Of a DNA stretch of 64,000 nucleotides, positions 1 through 6,727 are shown piece by piece. Both the position numbers and the translations under genes were made by a program. Under the pieces are notes generated by a model. That model was not told the origin of the DNA. It saw only the letters and a list, made by a program, of their open reading frames with translations, and searched no databases. How positions within the stretch are numbered: position 1 is the first letter of the stretch; each line of letters starts with the position of its first letter. Origin of the DNA: Bradyrhizobium sp. CCBAU 53338 (GTDB lineage Bacteria > Pseudomonadota > Alphaproteobacteria > Rhizobiales > Xanthobacteraceae); contig NZ_CP030048.1 in assembly GCF_015291665.1 (NCBI RefSeq), positions 3,968,001 through 4,032,000 of the forward strand, read 5' to 3'.

Positions 1-2
1 AT

Positions 3-884
3 GGCCTCGTCGCCAATGCGATCGAGATTGCGTTCGCGATCCGCCAGGCGGTCAACAACAATCCGCTGCTCTCGAAATACTTCCGTGTGCTCCCGGCCGA
101 TGCGATGGTTCCGGCGCAATACCGCCAGAGCGGCTTCACCGACTATCTCGCCGATGGCGTGAACTGGGCGAATACGCTCAAGAGCCTGGACGAGGACGAG
201 TTCTGTCTCGATCCGACCCGCATGACGCTGGTGTGCGGCACGGCTGGCTTCGACGGCACCCAGTTCAAGGGCGTCCTGGCCAACGAGTACAACATCCAGG
301 TCAACAAGACCTCGCGCAACTCGGTCCTGGTTCAGTCCAACATCAACAACACCCGGAGCGACGTCGCGCATCTCATCCGTGTCCTCGCCGAGATCGCGGG
401 CGAGGTCGATCGCGGGCTGACGCAGGGCGGCGAAAATGCGCGCAAGACCTTCGAGGCACGCGTCAAGAGCCTGATGAAGGACGTGCCTGATTTGCCGAAC
501 TTCTCGCATTTCCACCCGAGCTTCCGCGGCGATGCCGGCGCCAAGACCAACGAAGGCGATATCCGTACCGGTTTCTACGCCGCCTACGACGTCGCGGGCT
601 GCGAGCACATCCGTCTCAACGATCCCGAGATCGACCGGCGGCTGAAGGCCGGGCCCGAGCTCGTCTCGGCGAACTTCGTGATCCCGTACCCACCGGGCTT
701 CCCGATCATGGTGCCCGGTCAGGTGATCACCCAGGAAACCATCGACTTCATGCGCAAGCTCGATGTGAAGGAGATCCACGGCTACGACGCCAAGGAAGGA
801 CTGAAGCTCGTGCGCACTGAAGCCCTGGCGAAACTCGGCCGGCCGAAGCCCGGCGCCACGCCGAAGCTCAAGGCCGCGTCATAA
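3..884 (+). CDS. Orn/Lys/Arg-type PLP decarboxylase, C-terminal part (5' end outside window)
   Basis: The reading frame is open from base 3 and has no start in the window, so this is the C-terminal roughly 293 residues of a longer protein. The visible part matches the tail of the ornithine/lysine/arginine decarboxylase family: a segment beginning ADGVNWANTL, a DPTRMTLVCG strand, and the C-terminal domain with FVIPYPPGFPIMVPGQVI, which resembles the YPPGIP region of that family. The PLP-lysine region lies upstream of the window and cannot be checked. It ends 18 bp before an AspT-type antiporter, so the two are probably co-transcribed and form a decarboxylation/antiport pair. The substrate (lysine, ornithine, arginine or another amino acid) cannot be told from this part. 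Confidence 0.85.
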   Translation, partial: GLVANAIEIAFAIRQAVNNNPLLSKYFRVLPADAMVPAQYRQSGFTDYLADGVNWANTLKSLDEDEFCLDPTRMTLVCGTAGFDGTQFKGVLANEYNIQVNKTSRNSVLVQSNINNTRSDVAHLIRVLAEIAGEVDRGLTQGGENARKTFEARVKSLMKDVPDLPNFSHFHPSFRGDAGAKTNEGDIRTGFYAAYDVAGCEHIRLNDPEIDRRLKAGPELVSANFVIPYPPGFPIMVPGQVITQETIDFMRKLDVKEIHGYDAKEGLKLVRTEALAKLGRPKPGATPKLKAAS

Positions 885-902
885 GCCGAAAGGGGGACCA
901 AC

Positions 903-2603
903 ATGCAGGCGTTCTTCACGTTCTTGCAGCAGTATCCGTATCTGCTGCTATTCTTCGTCGTTGGCCTCGCCGTCTATATCGGCCGGGCCAGCATCAAGGG
1001 TTACGGCCTCGGCATGGTCGCCGGCGCCATCATCGTGGGTGCGGGCCTGTCCGTCTGGGCGTCGACCTACGGCGTGAAGCTCGAACTGAATAATTTTGCC
1101 AAGAGCCTTTTCTATTACCTCTTCATGTACGGCGTCGGTTTGCGCGTCGGTCCGTCCTTCATCAACAGCCTGAAGGGTGACGGACTGAAGTTCTGCATTC
1201 TGGCGGTGGTGTCGAGTGTCCTTGGTCTTGCGCTGGTGGTCATTGGTACGAAGATGTTCAGTCTGCCGGTCGGCGCGGCCGGTGGCATGCTGGCGGGATC
1301 GCAGACCATGTCGGCTGCGATCGGCTCCGCCGAACAAGCCGTCACGTCAGGTGTCGTCAAGCTGCCCGCGGGAATGAAGCCTGAAGAGGCTTCCGGCATG
1401 ATCGCGCTCTCCTACGGCATCACCTACATCTGGGGTACCGTCGGCATCATCCTGATCTGCAAATATCTACCGCGCTGGTGGGGCGTCGACGCCCGCGCTG
1501 CCGCGAGGCAGTATGAGCAGGAGTTCGGCGTCAAGGATCTCGAAGGAGGCGGCTTGACCGGCTACCGCCAGTTCGGCCTCCGGGCCTACAGGCTGGAAAA
1601 CCCGGCGACGGCGGGTATCAGCATCGCCAAGTTCCGCGCCATGAATCCGGAATACCGAATCGTCAATGTCGGGCGTAACGGTGAACCGCAAGGCGCTGAT
1701 GCCGATCTCGTGCTGCAAAAGGGCGATATCGTCGCGCTCGGCGGCTCGACGGAAAGTCTCACCGACAAGATGGGACTGATCGGCCCTGAGGTCGCGGATG
1801 CCAAGACGCTCGGCATTCCCATGGACCAGGCTGACATCCTTGTCACCAACAAGGAGATGGTGGGACGCACTTTCGAATCTTTCCGCGACACCGCAATCGC
1901 GGGTCAATTGCAAGTCACCAAGGTCGAGCGCGGCGGCGTCCAGATTCCGGCTGGTCTCAAGACCAAGCTGGAGCGGATGGACATCGTCTCGGTGGTCGGC
2001 CTGAAGTCCGCGGTCAGTGAACTCGGCGACATGTGGGGCCGCATCGCGCGGACCAACACGTCGACGGATCTGCTGACACTCTCGGTCGGAATGATCATCG
2101 GCTTCCTGATCGGCATGGTCGAATTCCCGGCCTTCGGTGCCAAGGTCGGCCTCGGCAATGCCGGCGGTCTGCTGCTGTCCGGCGTGATCGTGTCCTCGAT
2201 CGTCTCGCGGCTGCGGTTCTTCGGCAATACGCCGAATGCAGCGCGCAACGTGCTCGAGGATCTGGGTCTGGTGGTCTTCGTTGCGATCGTTGGCGTCAAT
2301 GCCGGTGCGGGCCTTTTGGCTCAGCTCACCGGTGCGGTCGCCCTCAAGATCTTCATCGTCGGCTTCATCGCCTGCACGATCCCGCCGTTCATCGTCTGGG
2401 CGATCGGCTTCCACGTCTTCAAGATCAACCCGGCCGTACTGATGGGTGGCGTTGCCGGTGCGCGGTCGCATTCCGGCCCGTGCCGCGAGGCCGCAGTTGA
2501 GATCCAGAGCTCCGTGCCCTGGATCGGATTCCCGGTCGGCTATGCCGTCTCGGGCATCCTGCTCACGATCTTCGGCTACTTCGCAATGCTGCTGGCGCAG
2601 TAA
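903..2603 (+). CDS. AspT-type aspartate:alanine antiporter (AAE transporter family)
   Basis: A 566-residue inner-membrane protein with two hydrophobic blocks of about five helices each (residues about 5-190 and 385-565). They flank a cytoplasmic region with TrkA-C/RCK_C-like character (about 210-375). This arrangement is diagnostic of the aspartate:alanine exchanger family, whose founding member swaps an amino acid for its decarboxylation product and so builds proton-motive force. Conserved small-residue segments such as GGMLAGSQTMSAA and GGVAGARSHSG lie in the two membrane halves. A strong Shine-Dalgarno (AGGGGGA) precedes the ATG. The decarboxylase gene 18 bp upstream fits the family role, but because that enzyme is of the Orn/Lys/Arg class the exchanged pair may not be aspartate/alanine. 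Confidence 0.88.
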   Translation: MQAFFTFLQQYPYLLLFFVVGLAVYIGRASIKGYGLGMVAGAIIVGAGLSVWASTYGVKLELNNFAKSLFYYLFMYGVGLRVGPSFINSLKGDGLKFCILAVVSSVLGLALVVIGTKMFSLPVGAAGGMLAGSQTMSAAIGSAEQAVTSGVVKLPAGMKPEEASGMIALSYGITYIWGTVGIILICKYLPRWWGVDARAAARQYEQEFGVKDLEGGGLTGYRQFGLRAYRLENPATAGISIAKFRAMNPEYRIVNVGRNGEPQGADADLVLQKGDIVALGGSTESLTDKMGLIGPEVADAKTLGIPMDQADILVTNKEMVGRTFESFRDTAIAGQLQVTKVERGGVQIPAGLKTKLERMDIVSVVGLKSAVSELGDMWGRIARTNTSTDLLTLSVGMIIGFLIGMVEFPAFGAKVGLGNAGGLLLSGVIVSSIVSRLRFFGNTPNAARNVLEDLGLVVFVAIVGVNAGAGLLAQLTGAVALKIFIVGFIACTIPPFIVWAIGFHVFKINPAVLMGGVAGARSHSGPCREAAVEIQSSVPWIGFPVGYAVSGILLTIFGYFAMLLAQ

Positions 2604-2622
2604 AAAAAAGGGGAAGAATGCT

Positions 2623-3057
2623 ATGAGAAAATTGACTATCGGAGCCGCCGTGGTTGCTTCGCTTGCGGTCGCCGCCGGTTTCAGCACGCCCTCGCGCGCC
2701 GATACCGGCCAGGTCGCCGTCGTCTTCACCAAGGGGGGCTTCATCGTCGGCGTTGGTGGCGGGGAGGGCGTGCTGCTCTACCGGGGCCATAAATATCCGT
2801 TCACCGTCTCCGGCATGAGTGTCGGCTTCACCATCGGTGCTTCGACCACCAAGCTGGTCGGCCGTGCGCTCAATCTGAAGGGGCCGCAATCGATCGAAGG
2901 CTCCTATGCAGCCGGTGGAGCGGGGGGTGCGATCGCCGCTGGCGGCGGTGCCGTGCAGCTCCAGAACGGCAATGGCGTGATCCTTCAGCTCAGCGGACCG
3001 AAGGTCGGCGCCGAAGTATCGGCGGCAGTCGGCGGCGTTACGATCAAGCTGAAGTAA
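2623..3057 (+). CDS. Secreted glycine-rich SYLF/DUF1134-like protein, copy 1
   Basis: A 144-residue protein with a clear Sec signal peptide (MRKLTIGAAVVASLAVAAG, cleavage near SRA-DT). The mature part alternates short hydrophobic strands and glycine turns: GGFIVGVGGGEGVLLYRG, then a VGFTIGAST segment and a terminal GPKVGAEVSAAVG. This resembles the lipid-binding SYLF (Ysc84) and DUF1134/EipA proteins of alphaproteobacterial envelopes, but the match is by eye only. A paralogue with the same order of motifs lies at 11425-11853. The ATG at 2623 was chosen because the signal peptide starts there and GGGGAAG lies just ahead. It begins 20 bp after the antiporter and may share its transcript. Confidence 0.75.
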   Translation: MRKLTIGAAVVASLAVAAGFSTPSRADTGQVAVVFTKGGFIVGVGGGEGVLLYRGHKYPFTVSGMSVGFTIGASTTKLVGRALNLKGPQSIEGSYAAGGAGGAIAAGGGAVQLQNGNGVILQLSGPKVGAEVSAAVGGVTIKLK

Positions 3058-3082
3058 GCTCACGAACGAGGCGTGCAAATAA

Positions 3083-3108
3083 AACGGGCTGCGTCGCCGC
3101 AGCCCGTT
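3083..3108. terminator. Bidirectional hairpin terminator
   Basis: A perfect 10-bp stem (AACGGGCTGC / GCAGCCCGTT) with a 6-base loop lies between two convergent genes. On the minus strand it is followed by TTTTATTT, so it should end ppk2 transcripts well. On the plus strand the tail is poor in T. Confidence 0.75.
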
Positions 3109-3130
3109 CGCATTTCAGGATTGTGCAGTT

Positions 3131-3931
3131 TCAGTACCGCTCTTCGACAAACTTCAGCCCGCGCAGGCTGGCCTGGTCGTTGTAGCGTCCCTTGTGGGAG
3201 CGCTGCGGCAGCTTGACCTTCTCGCGCTTGACCTTCTTGTAGGGGATCGTTTGCAGGATGTGCGAGATGACGTTGAGGCGCGCCCGCCGCTTGTCGTCGG
3301 AGCGGATCAGCCGCCATGGCGCATGCTTGGTGTCGGTCGCCTCGAACATCACGTCGCGCGCGCGCGAATAATCGTACCAGCGCCCGAACGACTCGGTGTC
3401 CATCGGGCTGAGCTTCCATTGCCGCAGGGGATCCTCGATGCGCGCCTTGAAGCGAACCTCCTGCTCCTCCATTCCGACCTCGAGCCACAGCTTGATCAGG
3501 ATGATGCCGGCGTCCACGGCGAATTTCTCGACTTGCGGACATAGTTCCAGGAAGCGCTTGTGCTCGGCTGGCGAGCAGAAACCCATGACATATTCGACGC
3601 CGGCGCGGTTGTACCAGCTCCGGTCGAAGATCACGATCTCACCGCCTGCCGGGTATTGCTCGATATAGCGCTGCAGGAACAGCTGCGATTTCTGCCGGTC
3701 GGAGGGCGCGGGCAGGGCGCAGACGCGGAACACGCGCGGGCTGACCTTCTCGGTCAAGGCCTTGATGGTCCCGCCCTTGCCGGCAGCGTCGCGGCCCTCG
3801 AAGAGGATGATCACCTTGAGTTTCTGCGCCTTGACCCACTCCTGGAGGTGACACAGCTCGACCTGGAGTTTTTCGAGCTCCTTCTCGTAGACTTTGCGCT
3901 TCATTTTCTCCGTGGGCTTGTCCTTGGCCAT
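3131..3931 (-). CDS. ppk2: Polyphosphate kinase 2 family protein
   Basis: A 266-residue soluble P-loop enzyme. PPK2 enzymes transfer phosphate between polyphosphate and nucleoside (di)phosphates. The Walker A motif EGRDAAGKGG is at residues 45-54, followed by the family signatures IVIFDRSWYNRAGVE (Walker B and lid region, about 98-112) and the basic C-terminal helices. A single PPK2 domain of this length suggests a class I or III enzyme; the direction (NDP or NMP phosphorylation) cannot be decided by eye. The ATG follows AGGGACAGGC. It lies 40 bp downstream of a hypothetical gene on the same strand and is probably transcribed with it, possibly under the FNR-type box at 4491. Confidence 0.92.
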   Translation of the reverse strand: MAKDKPTEKMKRKVYEKELEKLQVELCHLQEWVKAQKLKVIILFEGRDAAGKGGTIKALTEKVSPRVFRVCALPAPSDRQKSQLFLQRYIEQYPAGGEIVIFDRSWYNRAGVEYVMGFCSPAEHKRFLELCPQVEKFAVDAGIILIKLWLEVGMEEQEVRFKARIEDPLRQWKLSPMDTESFGRWYDYSRARDVMFEATDTKHAPWRLIRSDDKRRARLNVISHILQTIPYKKVKREKVKLPQRSHKGRYNDQASLRGLKFVEERY

Positions 3932-3971
3932 GCCTGTCCCTTCGCTGTTGCGTTCGTCGCTCGTCCCGAAG

Positions 3972-4424
3972 TCACTTGTCCCAGGAAAGGGTCACGCCGA
4001 TATCGCCGGGTATGCCGCCGGGGAAGTCTATGACCTGGTAGGCAATGCGATAACCGCGCGGCTGGAGATAATCGGCCCAGAGCTGGAAGATTTCCTTGGG
4101 GATGCCGGTTAGCGTCTTTTCCCAACCCTTTTCCATCTGATTGATGGCGCGTCCCTTGTCGGTGCAGAGCGAGTTGGGGAAACGATAGACGAGCACCTCG
4201 GTCAGTCCGTTGCGCACGGCCCGCTGGATGACGGTTGCGGCGAGCTTGATCTTTTCCTCCTCGCTCTTGCCGGAGGGCTTGCTCAGGCGCTCGATCAGGG
4301 CGTGCTTCTCGGCCTCGGCGGCCGCGGCGAGACGGACATATTCTTCCGCCTTCTCGGCCTCCTTGAGGGCGGCTTCCTTTCGGATCTGTTTGGCATCTGG
4401 AATGAGATCATCGAGGCCGGACAT
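3972..4424 (-). CDS. Conserved hypothetical protein, acidic/coiled N-terminus
   Basis: A 150-residue cytoplasmic protein that I do not recognise. Residues 1-55 are rich in Ala, Glu and Lys and predicted helical (KEAALKEAEKAEEYVRLAAAAEAEK). Residues 60-150 look globular, with a YRFPNSLCTDKGRAINQ segment and a C-terminal GYRIAYQVIDFPGG. The ATG has a good Shine-Dalgarno (GGGAGT, 8 nt spacing). It is the first gene of a likely two-gene unit with ppk2. The palindrome TTGATTCAAATCAA is centred 73 nt upstream of its start, so control by an FNR/FixK-type regulator is possible on this side as well. Confidence 0.65.
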   Translation of the reverse strand: MSGLDDLIPDAKQIRKEAALKEAEKAEEYVRLAAAAEAEKHALIERLSKPSGKSEEEKIKLAATVIQRAVRNGLTEVLVYRFPNSLCTDKGRAINQMEKGWEKTLTGIPKEIFQLWADYLQPRGYRIAYQVIDFPGGIPGDIGVTLSWDK

Positions 4425-4490
4425 GGCAATGACTCCCTGTGACTATTCATTCGGCATCCGCAAACGCTATGTCCGGCGACGGGCATTCCC

Positions 4491-4504
4491 TTGATTCAAA
4501 TCAA
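4491..4504. promoter_or_regulatory. FNR/FixK-type box, perfect palindrome
   Basis: TTGATTCAAATCAA matches TTGAT-N4-ATCAA at all ten informative positions. The centre (4497.5) is 67.5 nt upstream of the DUF3302 start at 4565 and 73.5 nt upstream of the divergent start at 4424. A class II site at about -40 would leave 5' leaders of about 27 and 33 nt, both of which contain the Shine-Dalgarno sequences. The regulator family (FixK, FNR, NnrR) is inferred. Confidence 0.75.
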
Positions 4505-4564
4505 GCAAACCCGCCGGTCTCGCGAACAAGGTGTCGCAAGTGCAAGTCTGGCCGGGAGAGTCAT

Positions 4565-4996
4565 TTGAACGATCAGCTCAATCCGATGGCGCCGCACCAC
4601 CTGCCGTTCTATCTCGCGCCGGGAAGCGGCACCGATACGCTGATGGTGGTGATGGGGATATTCCTGATCGGCACCCTCCTGTGGGTCGGCACGCTCTATT
4701 GGAAGCTGCATAGCCTGCCGGAGCGGATGGCGCACAAGTCGCAGAAGCTCCAGTTCGAGTTCGTTGCCGTGCTCGGCCTGATCTCGCTGTTCACGCACAT
4801 GCACATCTTCTGGATTGCAGGCCTCCTGATCGCGCTGATCGATATCCCCGATTTCGGTACGCCGCTGCGCAGCATCGCCGATTCCGTCGAGAAGATCGCC
4901 GACGCGACGCCGGGAGAGGAGGGCGAGCCGACGGAAACCCCGTCGCCGGCCGGCAAGGCCTCCGCCCCGCAGGAGAAGGAGCCCAGCCATGTTTGA
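4565..4996 (+). CDS. DUF3302 inner-membrane protein (YiaW/YibI-like)
   Basis: A 143-residue protein with two membrane helices (about 19-42 and 62-90) and a polar, Pro/Glu-rich tail. The segment from LLWVGTLYWKLHSLPERMA through LISLFTHMHIFWIAGLLIAL resembles DUF3302, the small membrane partner encoded next to HlyD-family proteins in enterobacteria (yiaW-yiaV, yibI-yibH). The TTG at 4565 was chosen because GGGAGAG lies 5 nt ahead; an ATG at 4586 is an alternative. The stop overlaps the start of the HlyD-like gene by 8 nt, implying coupled translation. An FNR-type box precedes the pair. Confidence 0.78.
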   Translation: MNDQLNPMAPHHLPFYLAPGSGTDTLMVVMGIFLIGTLLWVGTLYWKLHSLPERMAHKSQKLQFEFVAVLGLISLFTHMHIFWIAGLLIALIDIPDFGTPLRSIADSVEKIADATPGEEGEPTETPSPAGKASAPQEKEPSHV

Positions 4997-6221
4997 GCTC
5001 ATGTTCTGCTCGCTCCTGACGATCCTGCCTGATTACCTCTATCGCCGCTATGCCCAGGGCAAGCGCTTCGGCAAGGAGATCACTTTCTTCTCGGTCTGGT
5101 ATGAGTTGCGCTGGGGCATCACCGGGTGCCTGATGCTGACGATTTCGCTGATCACCATGATCTTCTACTTCCACCCGGCCACGGAGTCGGCCACGCTCTA
5201 TTTCCGCACCGTGCCGATCCTGCCGGAGGGATCGGGCCGGGTTGCCGAAGTGAAGGTCGGTTTCAGCCAGCCAGTGAAGAAGGGCGACGTGCTGTTCACG
5301 CTTGACAGCTCGAAGCAGCAAGCTGCGTTCGAAACCGCCAAGCGAAAAGTTGCCGAGGTCGATGCCGCGATGGAGACGGCGCAGGCCGACGTATCCAAGG
5401 CGGAGGCGCAAATTGGGGAGGCGAAAGCCAATCTTCAGCAGGCCAAGGATGAACTCGACGTCAAAAGCGAGCTACAGCGCCGCAATCCCGGCATCGTTCC
5501 GCAACGCGACATCGAAAAGTTGCAGGTGCTGGTCGATCAGCGTCAAGCCGGCGTCGATGCCGCGACCGCCGCGAAGCAGTCCGCGAGCCTGCAGGTCTCC
5601 ACTCTGCTGCCGGCGCAGAAGGCCAGCGCCGCAGCGGCACTCGATCAGGCCCAGGTCGACCTCGACAAGACCATTATCCATGCCGGTGTCGATGGCCGGG
5701 TCGAGCAATTCCTGATCCGTCCCGGCGACGTCGTCAATCAGTTGATGCGTCCTGCGGGGGTTCTCATTCCGGAGGAAGCGGGCCGAAAGATATTGCAAGC
5801 CGGCTACGGGCAGATCGAGGCGGGTGTGTTGAAGGCAGGGATGGTGGCGGAAGCTGCCTGCATCTCCAAACCCTGGGTCATCATCCCGATGGTGATCACG
5901 ACGGTGCAGGATTACATCGCTGCGGGACAATTCCAGACCGGACAGCAATTGCTCGAGGTTCAGAACGGTCCCAAGCCCGGCACGATCCTCGTGTTCCTCG
6001 AACCGCTCTACAAGAACGGGCTCGACGGCGTTACGCCGGGAAGCAGCTGCATCGTCAACGCCTATACAAGCAATCATGAGGAAATCGCCGCGGAGCATAC
6101 CAGCACGAGCCGGGCGATCGGCCTGCACGTGATTGACGGCGTCGGCCTCGTGCACGCGTTGCTGCTGCGTATTCAAGCGTTGCTGATGCCCATCAAGACG
6201 CTGGTTTTCAGCGGTCATTGA
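4989..6221 (+). CDS. HlyD-family membrane fusion protein (YiaV/YibH-like)
   Basis: A 410-residue periplasmic adaptor with an N-terminal anchor helix at about residues 38-58. The first half of the biotinyl-lipoyl-like domain (PEGSGRVAEVKVGFSQPVKKGDVL) is followed by a long alpha-helical hairpin (about 105-215, rich in Ala, Gln and Lys). The second lipoyl half (IHAGVDGRVEQFLIRPGDVV) and beta-barrel strands complete the protein. Such proteins bridge an inner-membrane pump to an outer-membrane channel, but no pump or TolC gene is adjacent, as in the enterobacterial yiaWV/yibIH pairs. The C-terminal hydrophobic stretch (about 380-405) is unusual for an adaptor and may be a second membrane contact. 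Confidence 0.85.
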   Translation: MFELMFCSLLTILPDYLYRRYAQGKRFGKEITFFSVWYELRWGITGCLMLTISLITMIFYFHPATESATLYFRTVPILPEGSGRVAEVKVGFSQPVKKGDVLFTLDSSKQQAAFETAKRKVAEVDAAMETAQADVSKAEAQIGEAKANLQQAKDELDVKSELQRRNPGIVPQRDIEKLQVLVDQRQAGVDAATAAKQSASLQVSTLLPAQKASAAAALDQAQVDLDKTIIHAGVDGRVEQFLIRPGDVVNQLMRPAGVLIPEEAGRKILQAGYGQIEAGVLKAGMVAEAACISKPWVIIPMVITTVQDYIAAGQFQTGQQLLEVQNGPKPGTILVFLEPLYKNGLDGVTPGSSCIVNAYTSNHEEIAAEHTSTSRAIGLHVIDGVGLVHALLLRIQALLMPIKTLVFSGH

Positions 6222-6240
6222 AAGCGCGAGGGAATAGAAG

Positions 6241-6660
6241 ATGAATCCACGCAAATCGATCGTGCTAGGTGGCCTCCTGTTCGCCTCGTTGCTTGTCACC
6301 AGCAGTAAGGTCCATGCTCTCGATCTCAACGGTCCATGGGCGACCGACGCCAACAACTGCCCAAAGGTCTTCGAGCGCAAAGGCGGCCAGATCGGCTTCA
6401 CCGACATGTCCGAGGTTTTCGGCGGCGGCTTCATCGTCGACGGCGACCAGATCATCGGTAAATTCGCGCGCTGCCGGATCAAGGCGCGCAAGGACAGCGG
6501 ACCAAACATCAATCTGATCGCGGCTTGCGCGACCGACATCATGCTCTCCAGCGTTCAACTCAGCCTGAAGGAGCTCGACGCCGATAGTCTCGTCCGCCTG
6601 TTCCCGGGCATGGAGGACATGGAGATCCGTTATCACCGCTGCCCGGCAAATCCGGGATAA
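6241..6660 (+). CDS. Small secreted hypothetical protein
   Basis: A 139-residue protein with a signal peptide (hydrophobic residues 8-22, likely cleavage after VHA). The mature part starts LDLNGPWATDANNCPKVF, a pattern seen in small periplasmic proteins of rhizobia that begin a lipocalin-like or DUF2147-like barrel. Four cysteines (NNCPK, ARCR, AACAT, HRCP) could form two disulfides. It follows the HlyD-like gene by 19 bp with a purine-rich GCGAGGGAA ahead of the start, so it is probably the third gene of the FNR-box operon. Function unknown. Confidence 0.7.
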   Translation: MNPRKSIVLGGLLFASLLVTSSKVHALDLNGPWATDANNCPKVFERKGGQIGFTDMSEVFGGGFIVDGDQIIGKFARCRIKARKDSGPNINLIAACATDIMLSSVQLSLKELDADSLVRLFPGMEDMEIRYHRCPANPG

Positions 6661-6727
6661 TGTTGCGCGGTCTGCAGGCTGTTGGAGCCATGCAATTGCC
6701 GCTAGGATTGCCTGGGGGAGCGGCCGT

